The translations under genes were made by a program, and so were the position numbers. From the NCBI GenBank assembly GCA_020639075.1, contig JACKHI010000001.1, positions 62,001 through 126,000 on the forward strand: a stretch of 64,000 nt of DNA, given 5' to 3'. The notes beneath the pieces were generated by a model that was not told where the DNA came from, searched no databases, and saw only the letters and a program-made list of their open reading frames with translations. Below, piece by piece: positions 37,956 to 45,915 of the stretch. Position 1 is the first letter of the stretch. Each line of letters begins with the position of its first letter. Source of the stretch: Phycisphaerales bacterium (GTDB taxonomy: Bacteria > Planctomycetota > Phycisphaerae > UBA1845 > UTPLA1).

Positions 37956-38127
37956 ATGAAGCGAAACCTATCAAATCTGATCGCAGCCATCGCGATTCTC
38001 GGATGCACGAGTCTGTCAATGGGGCAACCCGAAGAGCCTGTCGTCTACTATGTTGACAAGAGCGCTTTGGGCGACGACGACGGGTCCAGTTGGTGCGACG
38101 CGTTTGTGGAACACCGAGACGCGATCG
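37956..38127 (+). pseudogene. Truncated N-terminus of a secreted beta-helix-type protein
   Basis: AGGAAG lies 7 bases ahead of an ATG that opens a signal peptide (LIAAIAILGCTSLSMGQ) and the characteristic start VVYYVDKSALGDDDGSSWCD, which in planctomycetes begins large right-handed beta-helix proteins. After ~50 residues homology stops, and the sequence becomes the antisense of the hen1 fragment. The frame stays open to 38258, but that part is not real coding sequence. Confidence 0.68.
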
Positions 38128-38271
38128 ACATCGTTCGTCGGATGCCTCGGGATAAAACACGTGCGCAGCACCGAACGACTGCTCAAACGTCTGGCACTTG
38201 GCCGGATGCTTGTGCAGCAGATAGCCAAGGTCCGTCGCCGGCGACGTCGTTGTCGTGATACTCAGCAGCAT
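38128..38271 (-). pseudogene. hen1: N-terminal fragment of Hen1 3'-terminal RNA ribose 2'-O-methyltransferase
   Basis: From the ATG at 38271, 48 codons match the very conserved start of bacterial Hen1: LLSITTTTSPATDLGYLLHK, then FEQSFGAAHVFYPEASDERC. After that the frame runs into the antisense of the beta-helix gene and has no Hen1 character. The methyltransferase domain (C-terminal in Hen1) is absent from the window. Hen1 normally works with Pnkp, marking repaired RNA 3' ends, and a broken pnkp lies 1.7 kb downstream on the same strand. Confidence 0.85.
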
Positions 38272-38399
38272 GTCCTACTTTCCGTTGGCCCGAATCGGCT
38301 TCAGCTTACGGTGTTTCTGCATTCTCGGCAACAGCCATAAACAGGGCGCTTCATTTCCTCCACGGCAATTTTCAATCGCGCAATGGAGCTGATGTCGCG

Positions 38400-38855
38400 T
38401 TATCCATCGACCGAGTCGGAGGAGAACTCTGTCGGCAGCAACAGCCGTGCGTCGAAGGACCGTCCGCATTCGGGGCATCGGGCGTCTTGCAGACCGCGGA
38501 GATCGTAGCCGCAATGCAGGCAGATCGGGACGCCTGAGGCAATCAGTCGACGTCGCAAGTGCCGCTGAATCGATCGACGTCGGATCCGCAGAATGACATA
38601 CGAACTCCCAATGATGTAAACCGGTGACAGGAACGTCCTTGCCCATTGAGATGCCTCCCGCCACTGACCGAGGCGGGGCTCGACCCACTCGACGAATACG
38701 ATCGTGAGGACAAGTAGCGCAATCACCGCGACGATAACGTCCCGTATGCCGGATTGGGCACGTTGGGCTTCACGAAACGCCGTCTCGGCGGTCGGTGGAT
38801 CTCGAAACCGACCCAACTCCGGGAACATGCGAAGGCGATGTTTCCTCCAGAACAT
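38400..38855 (-). CDS. Small membrane protein with C-terminal zinc ribbon
   Basis: 151 residues. Two hydrophobic helices (IVAVIALLVLTIVFVEWV and FLSPVYIIGSSYVILRI), then a C-terminal ribbon CLHCGYDLRGLQDARCPECG. The same ribbon motif occupies the N-terminus of the proteins at 33187 and 34193. Topology puts the ribbon in the cytoplasm if the N-terminus is inside. Function unknown. Confidence 0.72.
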   Translation of the reverse strand: MFWRKHRLRMFPELGRFRDPPTAETAFREAQRAQSGIRDVIVAVIALLVLTIVFVEWVEPRLGQWREASQWARTFLSPVYIIGSSYVILRIRRRSIQRHLRRRLIASGVPICLHCGYDLRGLQDARCPECGRSFDARLLLPTEFSSDSVDG

Positions 38856-39155
38856 ATCGCCAGCTTAGCCAGATCGAGTCAGAGAAACGAGCCCGAGAGT
38901 CAGCGCCAATTGCAGCAATGACTCCGCGATTGGGCCGACAGCGCCCCGGTCCGAACCACGACCGTAAGGGAGTTGGGCCGGCGTCGCTGACGCCATCCAC
39001 GAATCGAACGTGTAGCGGGTAACGATTCATGCCCCATCGCACGATTGCGAGCGGCTATGAGTCTTCGCGCAAACCCACATCGCGCGCCCGGCTCCCTGAC
39101 GGTCGCGGTTCGGTACCTCGGCTAATCCCAGGGATGAGTAATGGACCAAAATTCG

Positions 39156-39183
39156 TTGTGATGGCACGTCGACCGGCTAGAAT
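39156..39183 (+). promoter_or_regulatory. Promoter of the small membrane protein cluster
   Basis: -35-like TTGTGA, a 16-base spacer, -10 TAGAAT, ending 35 bases before the ATG at 39219. The same architecture (TTGT.., 16 bases, TAGRAT in a GCTAGRAT context) recurs at 39930-39957. Confidence 0.6.
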
Positions 39184-39218
39184 AGTCTGGCAGCCTCAGT
39201 TGCCGGAGGGCCGTTCGC

Positions 39219-39545
39219 ATGTTTGATCTTCTTGTCGGGATACTCCTGCTGGTGGGTGGCGTCATGATGTTGCGCTCGTCCGAGATCGCACGGCGAAACG
39301 GTCGGGCCTGGCCGGGGCCGCCGGGGCTTCGCTTGATGCTGGTCGTCTATTGCATCCAGGGGCCCCTGATGATCGCGCGGGCAGTTGTCGGTGGGCCCGT
39401 CCCTTTCGACGCGTGGCTGTCTGTCATCGTGAAAGTCCTCGTGATCGTCGCGGCGCTAAACCTTGCAGTCGCGCAATGGCGGCAGTTCAGGGCTCGGCGT
39501 TCCTGTGTCGCTGCCGACGGGGCATGCAAAGAAGCGGAAGGCTGA
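39219..39545 (+). CDS. Small membrane protein, cluster member 1
   Basis: 108 residues with about three hydrophobic helices: FDLLVGILLLVGGVMML at the start, LRLMLVVYCIQGPLMIA, and VIVKVLVIVAALNLAV. GGAGGG lies 10 bases ahead of the ATG. It shares the N-terminal pattern MxDxLxG, and the short loop with a Gly/Arg/Ala-Trp-Pro group before helix 2, with the next two genes. Function unknown. Confidence 0.7.
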   Translation: MFDLLVGILLLVGGVMMLRSSEIARRNGRAWPGPPGLRLMLVVYCIQGPLMIARAVVGGPVPFDAWLSVIVKVLVIVAALNLAVAQWRQFRARRSCVAADGACKEAEG

Positions 39546-39572
39546 TCGCCCGTTCGCCCGAGGGCCCATCTC

Positions 39573-39854
39573 ATGATCGACATTTTGATAGGATCGACAG
39601 TATTGATCGCCGTCGCATGGAACCACGGCGCTTACATCCTCGCGAAACGCGAAGCGGGGGAAGCGAAGCGACCGATCGGTTACCCGTGGAGCGGTCTCAT
39701 GCTCTCGATCGTGGGGCTGGTGTTGATCTGGAAGGGCGCAACGGGCGACACGGCGCTGTTGCCCCCCTGGGTCATGGTCCCGCTCGCCGTCACGGGCATC
39801 GGCACGATTGTGTCCTTCGTTCGCGAACGCCGGCGAAAGGGCCAACCTAATTGA
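39573..39854 (+). CDS. Small membrane protein, cluster member 2
   Basis: 93 residues: IDILIGSTVLIAVAWNHGAY, then a basic loop RPIGYPWSGLMLSIVGLVLI, a third helix, and a basic tail RERRRKG. The PWSGL loop is shared with member 3 (39993), which has the same length. GAGGG precedes the ATG. It begins 27 bases after member 1. Confidence 0.7.
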   Translation: MIDILIGSTVLIAVAWNHGAYILAKREAGEAKRPIGYPWSGLMLSIVGLVLIWKGATGDTALLPPWVMVPLAVTGIGTIVSFVRERRRKGQPN

Positions 39855-39929
39855 GTAGTGATCGCCGTCGATTGCCCACGAATCACGGATCTCTTGAGTC
39901 CTCGAGCTATCGTGCAATGCAACAAATCG

Positions 39930-39957
39930 TTGTCGTTGTGAATCGATTCGCTAGGAT
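39930..39957 (+). promoter_or_regulatory. Promoter of small membrane protein member 3
   Basis: -35-like TTGTCG, a 16-base spacer, -10 TAGGAT, 35 bases before the ATG at 39993. Same spacing and the same GCTAGRAT context as the promoter at 39156-39183. Confidence 0.55.
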
Positions 39958-39992
39958 GGACGAACGAGTACCACCGCCGGAGGGTTGATCCC

Positions 39993-40274
39993 ATGGCTGA
40001 TATTCTGACCGGTCTGTCTCTGTTGACCGTCGTCGCCGTGATCTATGGTGTTAATTTGAAACGAAGCCGAAGGCACGGTGAGCGCGCGTGGCCGTCGGGT
40101 CATCCGTGGAGCGGTTTGACGATTTCGCTTCTTGCGATCGCGTGCTTGTGGCGGGGGTTTGCCGGCCAGGCGGCTGCGTCGCTTGGGATGGTGAATGTGT
40201 TGGCGGCGCTCAGTGCGAGCTGTTGGATTGTCGATGAAATTCGCCGTCAATGGGGCCCGGATCGCATCAGGTGA
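39993..40274 (+). CDS. Small membrane protein, cluster member 3
   Basis: 93 residues, homologous to member 2: ADILTGLSLLTVVAVIYGVN, then ERAWPSGHPWSGLTISLLAI, then a third helix with VNVLAALSASCWIVDEI. GGAGGG lies about 9 bases ahead of the ATG. It has its own promoter-like site. Confidence 0.7.
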   Translation: MADILTGLSLLTVVAVIYGVNLKRSRRHGERAWPSGHPWSGLTISLLAIACLWRGFAGQAAASLGMVNVLAALSASCWIVDEIRRQWGPDRIR

Positions 40275-40493
40275 GGGACGGCAAGCGGAGCCCGACCAGT
40301 CTGACATCAAGCGATGATTCGAGATGATAGTCGCCGCGCGTCGCCCGTCGAACGATCTCGCGACGGACCGCCTGCATTCGTGCCGGAAATCGCCAAACCG
40401 TCCGCCTACACTGCTCCTACGAATGTTCAGAGCCTCGATTCTGCGATCGCTGGCGGTCAGCGGCGTGGGGCGGCGGCGACGGAGCGAACGCCC

Positions 40494-41105
40494 ATGGATA
40501 CGTTTGACGCCATCTACAAACGTCGATCGATTAAGCAATACGATCCGAACTTCGAGATGCCCGATGCGGACCTGCGGAAAATCCTGGAGGCGGCGATGCA
40601 GGCGCCCACGAGTTTCAACATCCAGCACTGGCGATTCGTCGTCGTTAAGGACAAAGCGCTGCGCGCCCAGATTCGGGCAGCCGGTAACGACCAGGCGCAG
40701 ATCACGGACGCGTCGATCCTCATCGTGATGACGGCGGACGTCATGGCGTGGAAGAAGGACCCCGCGCGCTATTGGCGCGACGCCCCTGCAGATGTCGCCA
40801 AGCTGCTCGTTGATTGGATGGGACCGTTCCACGAGGGACGGGATTGGCTGCAGCGGGATGAGGCGATGCGTTCGATCGGTATGGCGATGCAGACGATCAT
40901 GCTCGCCGCCAAGGCGATGGGATACGACTCGTGTCCTATGATCGGCTTCGATCTTGACAAAGTCGGCGAACTTGTCCGACTACCGAAGGACCACGTGATT
41001 GGACCCTTGATTGCGATCGGCAAGGGAACGAAACCAGCATGGCCGAAGCCGGGGCAATTGTCGTTTGAGCAGGTCGTGATTCAGGATCGATTCGCCGGCG
41101 AATAA
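40494..41105 (+). CDS. Nitroreductase family protein
   Basis: 203 residues. FMN-binding start DAIYKRRSIKQYDPNFEMP, then APTSFNIQHWRFVVVKD, and the C-terminal group GYDSCPMIGFD and VIGPLIAIGKGTKPAWPKPG. The family reduces nitro groups or quinones with NAD(P)H and FMN; the physiological substrate is unknown. The ATG at 40494 has GGAG at 40481-40484. A long stem-loop follows the gene. Monocistronic. Confidence 0.92.
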   Translation: MDTFDAIYKRRSIKQYDPNFEMPDADLRKILEAAMQAPTSFNIQHWRFVVVKDKALRAQIRAAGNDQAQITDASILIVMTADVMAWKKDPARYWRDAPADVAKLLVDWMGPFHEGRDWLQRDEAMRSIGMAMQTIMLAAKAMGYDSCPMIGFDLDKVGELVRLPKDHVIGPLIAIGKGTKPAWPKPGQLSFEQVVIQDRFAGE

Positions 41106-41157
41106 TGTCGGCGCCATTAATCGAAGTTTGGCAGTACGGATCCGTACAGATGACAAA

Positions 41158-41198
41158 GCCCCCGCGGACGATGCGATTCACGCGTCGCCCGCGGGGGC
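41158..41198. terminator. Long hairpin after the nitroreductase gene
   Basis: GCCCCCGCGGACGATGCG pairs with CGCGTCGCCCGCGGGGGC (two G-T wobbles) around a short loop, 52 bases past the stop. T tracts are weak on both sides. Confidence 0.6.
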
Positions 41199-41452
41199 TC
41201 CCTACTTGTCGGGGCCGATCGGCGGGATCGACCTGACTTATCGAACGTTGTCGAAAATTCTCAAAAACTAATGGTCCGTTTCATTTGGCGGGGACGCACT
41301 AATTCGCACGCGGGGTGGCGGACGCGAATGTCCGCTCAGGATACCGACGGCCCACGGTCATTGCGTCGCCAATGCGGCGAATGGTGGGGCTGCGCGCATC
41401 CAAGCTGTTTATTGGCGCCTCGCGATTTGGCTACCGGATTGAGGTGCTCACA

Positions 41453-42034
41453 ATGAACTCTCGCTTGAAGTACGCCGTCGTCGCACTTGTCCAGCTTTCC
41501 GCCACGACCCTCTTTGCAGGTCTCATCGGCGACGAAGTCCAGGGGCGTTTTCGGCATATCACTCAGCCAAGTGTCTTCTCGACGGACACGGCCATCGTGA
41601 TGGACCCCGGTGAGGAATTCCGAGGTGTCGCATGGAGTTTCGGTGCGTCTGGAGACGTCAGTGTTTTCGTGGACCTTTCCGACAACCAGCTTCGCCTGGG
41701 GTTTGACGCTGCAAACGCAGTTGTGTTTTCGAGTATCTACACCAGCTTCAATCTTCTTCTGAAGAACCTGGATGTCGGAGCGGGGCTGGGAATATCCGAT
41801 GTCAACTATGTCGGCTTTGAAGGCGTCAATCAGTTTACGGGCGGCGGGCCGGCATCGTGGCCTGTCTCGATCACCGAAAATTCTATTTCGATCGATAGCA
41901 TTTCCGGCTGGTTCCTGCATCCCGGCCAAAAGGCGATCGCCGTGTACGACATTTCCTTCGGCGCCGTGCCCGAGCCGGCCACGTTGGCCCTGGCCGGGAT
42001 TGGCGGCGTGGCCATGATTCGTCGGCGCAGATAG
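41453..42034 (+). CDS. PEP-CTERM exported protein
   Basis: 193 residues. Signal peptide KYAVVALVQLSATTLFAG, a beta-rich body (FRGVAWSFGASGDVSVFVD ... GLGISDVNYVGFEGV), and a typical PEP-CTERM end, AVPEPATLALAGIGGVAMI plus RRRR, with the stop directly after. GAGG lies 9 bases ahead of the ATG at 41453. Exosortase-sorted surface protein; role unknown. Confidence 0.85.
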   Translation: MNSRLKYAVVALVQLSATTLFAGLIGDEVQGRFRHITQPSVFSTDTAIVMDPGEEFRGVAWSFGASGDVSVFVDLSDNQLRLGFDAANAVVFSSIYTSFNLLLKNLDVGAGLGISDVNYVGFEGVNQFTGGGPASWPVSITENSISIDSISGWFLHPGQKAIAVYDISFGAVPEPATLALAGIGGVAMIRRRR

Positions 42035-42105
42035 CGCGCGTGTCGAGACCGAGAGGCGATTGGACAGGCTGGCGTTCATTGGCCCTGAAGGCGCCAATTC
42101 GAGTA

Positions 42106-42708
42106 CTAGTCGATCAACAGGAATTCCTTCATGTGCCTGTCATACACTTCCTGTGCCTTCGGATCGTAGAGCGGCAGGCGCAGCTCGTTGATGACCTTCG
42201 TGCCCTGACCGACCCATTGCGTCCAGCACGATCCGCAGACAGTCGCCGCGATCGTCTCGCCCATTTCGCCCTTGAACGGCGCCTTCGCCAGTTGCGGTCC
42301 CGCGCCGCCGCAGCGTCGGCAGACGAATGAACCATCGCCCTGCACGCCGACGGCTGATGCGGACTTCTTCTCGGCGATCTGCGGCAGTTCCTCGCCGAGT
42401 TCCTTCAGCAGGTCCGCCATGGCGTTCGCCGGCATCATGTCGCCCTTGCGCCGCGCGACGGTATAGCCGTTCTTCAGCGTCTCGACGGCGAGATCCTTGT
42501 GGCCCGTCTTGATCTGCACGCGTGCAAGCAGTTCGTGGGCCTTCGAGTGCTGCGGGTTCATTGCGAGAACGCGCTGAAACAGTGGACCGGCCTCGCCCGC
42601 GCGATCGGCGTCCAGCAGGGCCGAGCCCAGGCTGAAGCTGGAGAGTTCGTCGTTCGGATCAGCTTCGACGGCTTTCTGTAGTCTGTCGATCGTGCTCGCA
42701 TCGGCCAT
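42106..42708 (-). CDS. TPR protein fused to a YggX-like (Fe(II) trafficking) domain
   Basis: 200 residues. The N-terminal ~110 contain TPR units (SSFSLGSALLDADRAGEAGP, KAHELLARVQIKTGHKDLAV). The C-terminal ~75 resemble YggX, the Fe(II)/oxidative-protection protein: FKGEMGETIAATVC, CWTQWVGQGTKVINE, HMKEFLL. A CxxC pair at Cys130/Cys133 and another at Cys158/Cys161 suggest a bound metal. E. coli YggX has no TPR part. The fusion might tether an iron-protection module to partners. No neighbour supports the role. Confidence 0.78.
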   Translation of the reverse strand: MADASTIDRLQKAVEADPNDELSSFSLGSALLDADRAGEAGPLFQRVLAMNPQHSKAHELLARVQIKTGHKDLAVETLKNGYTVARRKGDMMPANAMADLLKELGEELPQIAEKKSASAVGVQGDGSFVCRRCGGAGPQLAKAPFKGEMGETIAATVCGSCWTQWVGQGTKVINELRLPLYDPKAQEVYDRHMKEFLLID

Positions 42709-43008
42709 GGGGGCAATGTCCTTTCAGTGCATCAAAATCCGCGCGTGAGCGGTGTCTTGTCGTTGCGGGATTGTAAGCGTCGTCGCCGGGACTGGCCATG
42801 CGGGGGAAAATCTCAAAACGTCAAATTTGAAAAAGTCAAAATTGGGGAGGCTGGTGCCGCAATTCGGCGTCCCGCACACGTTGCCGCGAGCATCGTGGCT
42901 TCATTGCCTCCGCCGTATCATGTGTCCCGACATCGATCAATAGCGGCGCGACAATACACCGGATCCCATCCCAGGCGGCTGTAGACCGCGCATCCTGTTT
43001 TGACTTTT
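42709..43008. other. Gap with an AT-rich inverted repeat
   Basis: No gene is seen. The 22-bp sequence at 42823-42844 recurs inverted at 43010-43031, overlapping the end of the porin gene. Confidence 0.55.
42823..42844 (+). repeat. Inverted repeat, left arm
   Basis: AAATTTGAAAAAGTCAAAAT plus TG. The reverse complement with one mismatch lies at 43010-43031, 165 bases away. Much more AT-rich than the surroundings. Confidence 0.75.
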
Positions 43009-44601
43009 TCAATTTTGACTTTTTCGAATTTCTTCCTCGAACTTCGGCGTGATTGTGACCTGCACGTAAAAGAAGTCGCTGTCGTCGACGGCGTTGCCGC
43101 CAGCGTGTGATGTGAATGAGCCAGGCATGAAATGGGCGAAGCCGACGTCCAGGCCGACAACATCGCTGACCTCAAATTGCGTTCGCAGGTCGATTTCTTG
43201 GCCGATCCAGTCGCCGCTATTGCCGAACGGATCGCGAATCCGCGCCGAGACGAACGAATCCCGATCCGATGCGAGCCAGTAGTTTCGATAGAACGCGTTG
43301 AGCTTTAGCTTCTTCGTGGGTTTCGCCGACAGGTGCAGCGCCGCCTGGATCAGGTTCGAGAGGCTGAAGTTGTCGCTGTGGCCGTAAAAGTTATGGGCGG
43401 CTCCGAACAAGCGATCGAACCGCTCGTTGACGCCGTCGTTCGGGTTCTCGTCCCCCGTTGCGTAGTCGATCATCACGGCGGCCCGCGGCGACCAGTCATG
43501 CGCAAACGTGTAGCCGACTTCTGCATGCGTCGCAAACGCGCGATGCTTGCCGCCCGTCATGTGGCCGAACTGGTAGGCGAAGTTGACGTCGTAATCGAAC
43601 CCGCTGTCGCCGATGAGACCGAAACCGTGGAGGCCGAGCGTGTGTAGCGTGCGATCGATCGCGGCGTAACCCTTGCGATCCTCGTCGAGCGCGAAATAGT
43701 ACGGCTCGAGCGTGATCCACGGCGACCATCCTCGCCACGCGCCCGTGACGCCGTAGAACCATCGTTCGTCGTCGCCGTGATCTAAACTGCGAATGAATCG
43801 TTCGACAGGCTGAAACGCGAAGACATCCAACTGCCACGGTGTTATCTCATCGCCGAATCGCAGGCGAATTCCGTCGAACGCATTCGTCGTGTTGCGAAAC
43901 CGATTGCGAGCGAAGAGTCGGCGATCGACGGCATCGTAGCTCATGCGTCCGGCCCGGATGCTCAGCGGATGTCCCGGCGCGACGCCGTCGACGAAGTAGA
44001 GCTCCGCGAAGAGTTGCAGCAGCTCGTTCTCATTGATGTCGCCTGTGTCCTCGATGTCCAGCGAGCTGCCGAAGCGCCGCGAGTCCTGAAACTCCACGCC
44101 GAAGCGAAGGGGATCAATGAGATTGCGAATACCGAGATAGCTACGCGTCCGCATCAGGAAGCGATCATCTGAGGCGAGGTTCCTGGCATAAAAGTCGTCG
44201 CGGATTTCAAAACGCGTGCGTTGCTCGATGCCGAAGTCGAACCACGCAGGCGCGTCGTCGCCGGGGTTGGGGCGGAGGTTGCGGACATAGTTGGGCAGAT
44301 CTCCATGCGGCGCCACAGCAATGGATCGGGATTGAGCGTATTTTCTTCGTGCCGAGTCAGCGGGCATCGCGTTGGAGAGGGAGAGCGGAGCAGCCACCTC
44401 AGTCGCTTCTACCGGCGCCGGCCGATTCGACGATGCGGGCGGACTGGCGAACACAGTATGACAGTCGATCAAAGCGATTCCAGCGACAAGGGGCCACGCT
44501 ATTGTCGAGAGGGCGAGGCGACAAACGAAAGTGGATCGCGAGCCGGGGCTGTCGCCGCTTTGCATGGGTTGAGTTCTTCGGCTCGCTGTGGATCGATGCA
44601 T
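43009..44601 (-). CDS. Outer-membrane beta-barrel of the alginate-export type
   Basis: 530 residues. Export signal near the N-terminus, then the AlgE-family signature FGIEQRTRFEIRDDFYARN ... RTRSYLGIRNLIDPLRFGVE, with alternating aromatic strands throughout (GLHGFGLIGDSGFDYDVNFA, FAHDWSPRAAVMIDYATG). It ends in a short Lys-rich tail whose stop codon lies inside the AT-rich repeat at 43010-43031. Likely a porin for acidic sugars or similar; the substrate is unproven. The start is uncertain: ATG 44601 or ATG 44565. Confidence 0.84.
   Translation of the reverse strand: MHRSTASRRTQPMQSGDSPGSRSTFVCRLALSTIAWPLVAGIALIDCHTVFASPPASSNRPAPVEATEVAAPLSLSNAMPADSARRKYAQSRSIAVAPHGDLPNYVRNLRPNPGDDAPAWFDFGIEQRTRFEIRDDFYARNLASDDRFLMRTRSYLGIRNLIDPLRFGVEFQDSRRFGSSLDIEDTGDINENELLQLFAELYFVDGVAPGHPLSIRAGRMSYDAVDRRLFARNRFRNTTNAFDGIRLRFGDEITPWQLDVFAFQPVERFIRSLDHGDDERWFYGVTGAWRGWSPWITLEPYYFALDEDRKGYAAIDRTLHTLGLHGFGLIGDSGFDYDVNFAYQFGHMTGGKHRAFATHAEVGYTFAHDWSPRAAVMIDYATGDENPNDGVNERFDRLFGAAHNFYGHSDNFSLSNLIQAALHLSAKPTKKLKLNAFYRNYWLASDRDSFVSARIRDPFGNSGDWIGQEIDLRTQFEVSDVVGLDVGFAHFMPGSFTSHAGGNAVDDSDFFYVQVTITPKFEEEIRKSQN
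43010..43031 (-). repeat. Inverted repeat, right arm
   Basis: CAATTTTGACTTTTTCGAAT plus TT. It continues a short tandem (TTTTGACTTTTTCAATTTTG) at 42998-43020. It contains the stop of the porin gene on the minus strand. Confidence 0.75.
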
Positions 44602-44805
44602 TTGCGTGTCGGCCGACGATTATCGCAATGAACGCGACGATATCAAGGTTGCGAGTGTAACAGATGTGTTGACGGAGACATAATCGATTATGAGAATCAT
44701 GCCGGGTTTTCTAAGAGAGGCTGGAGATGGAAATGCGCTTGGCAGCAGCGTTCAGACCAGCGATTTCATTATCGAATGCCGCGGCGATGATCGTGGGGCG
44801 ATGAA

Positions 44806-45777
44806 ATGATCACGCACCGAAACTGTGCGATGTTGACCGTCTTGGCTGCGATTGCTGCAACCATCGCCTGCAATGAAGCGCCCCGTGTTGTCGAACGGAC
44901 ACCCGACGAGGCGACGGCAAGCGTTACGCTGCCCACACTTGCCGACGCATTGCCGGTCGATCTCCCCGGGTTGCCCAACGTCGTCGCGTATGCCACCGGA
45001 CTATTCAGCGGCGGCGCACCGGAGGGGGACGAAGGCTTCGAGACGCTTCGGTCGATGGGCGTCAAGACAATTCTCTCAGTCGATGGCGCTCAGCCGGATG
45101 TCGATGCGGCCAAGGCGCTCGGCATGCGTTACGTCCACTTGCCGATCGGATACAACGGCATGGACAAGCCGCGCACGCTTGAAATCGCGAGGGCCGTCAA
45201 GGAATTACCAGGTCCGATCTACATCCACTGTCATCATGGCAAGCATCGCGCCGCTGGGGCGACTGGCGCAGCCGCCGTGACGCTTGGTTACATGTCGAAT
45301 GCGGAAGCAACGCAGCGCATGCATGTGTCGGGCACCTCGCCGCATTACGTCGGCCTCTATCGATGCGTCGCCGTTGCCAGCGTAGCGAACGATCAGGAGA
45401 TTCTTGCCGCCGCGAACGCGTTCCCCGAGCGATGGCGGACAACGGGGCTCGTCCATTCGATGGTCGAGATCGACGAAGCGTCGGAACACCTCAAACGGAT
45501 TCAATCCGCCGACTGGAAAGCACCGGCGGCGCATCCCGACCTGGTCCCCGCCGCGGAGGCGGGGCGACTGGCCGATTTGTTTCGGAACCTTCAGGACGAC
45601 GATGATTGCCGATCGAAGCCCGCCGAGTTCATGGAGTGGATGCTCGCCGCCTCACATGACGCATCGCAGCTGGAAACCGAAATCACCTCGCCGACGCCGT
45701 CTCTGGAACGCCTGGACCGCCAATGGGGTCGCCTCAAGGATTCCTGCACACACTGTCACGCGAAATACCGCGACTGA
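44806..45777 (+). CDS. Exported tyrosine-phosphatase-like protein with a C-terminal cytochrome c' motif
   Basis: 323 residues. N-terminal hydrophobic stretch LTVLAAIAATIAC (signal, possibly lipoprotein although the box TIAC is not ideal). A phosphatase-like domain follows with the HCx5R loop HCHHGKHR (Cys142-Arg148) and an upstream conserved block GFETLRSMGVKTILSVDG. A ~100-residue helical end follows and finishes with CTHCHAKYR, the CxxCHxxYR heme site typical of the last helix of cytochrome c'. Both active sites look intact. Location would be periplasmic or outside. The pairing suggests redox-linked dephosphorylation, which is inference. Confidence 0.75.
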   Translation: MITHRNCAMLTVLAAIAATIACNEAPRVVERTPDEATASVTLPTLADALPVDLPGLPNVVAYATGLFSGGAPEGDEGFETLRSMGVKTILSVDGAQPDVDAAKALGMRYVHLPIGYNGMDKPRTLEIARAVKELPGPIYIHCHHGKHRAAGATGAAAVTLGYMSNAEATQRMHVSGTSPHYVGLYRCVAVASVANDQEILAAANAFPERWRTTGLVHSMVEIDEASEHLKRIQSADWKAPAAHPDLVPAAEAGRLADLFRNLQDDDDCRSKPAEFMEWMLAASHDASQLETEITSPTPSLERLDRQWGRLKDSCTHCHAKYRD

Positions 45778-45915
45778 ATTCCCCTCAATCGGACCTTGTT
45801 CAGTGCGGATTCCTCAGGTCTTTCAGATTCGGCCTCTTCACGGCTTGCTGCTTTTGCGCTGACGGATAGAGTGGAGTGTCGGCCTGTTCGACAGGCGAAC
45901 GAGGAGATTTAGACC

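Noticed and set aside
42823..43031. Possible CRISPR-like repeats
   Set aside because: Only two inverted arms plus a short tandem; no regularly spaced direct repeats and no cas genes.
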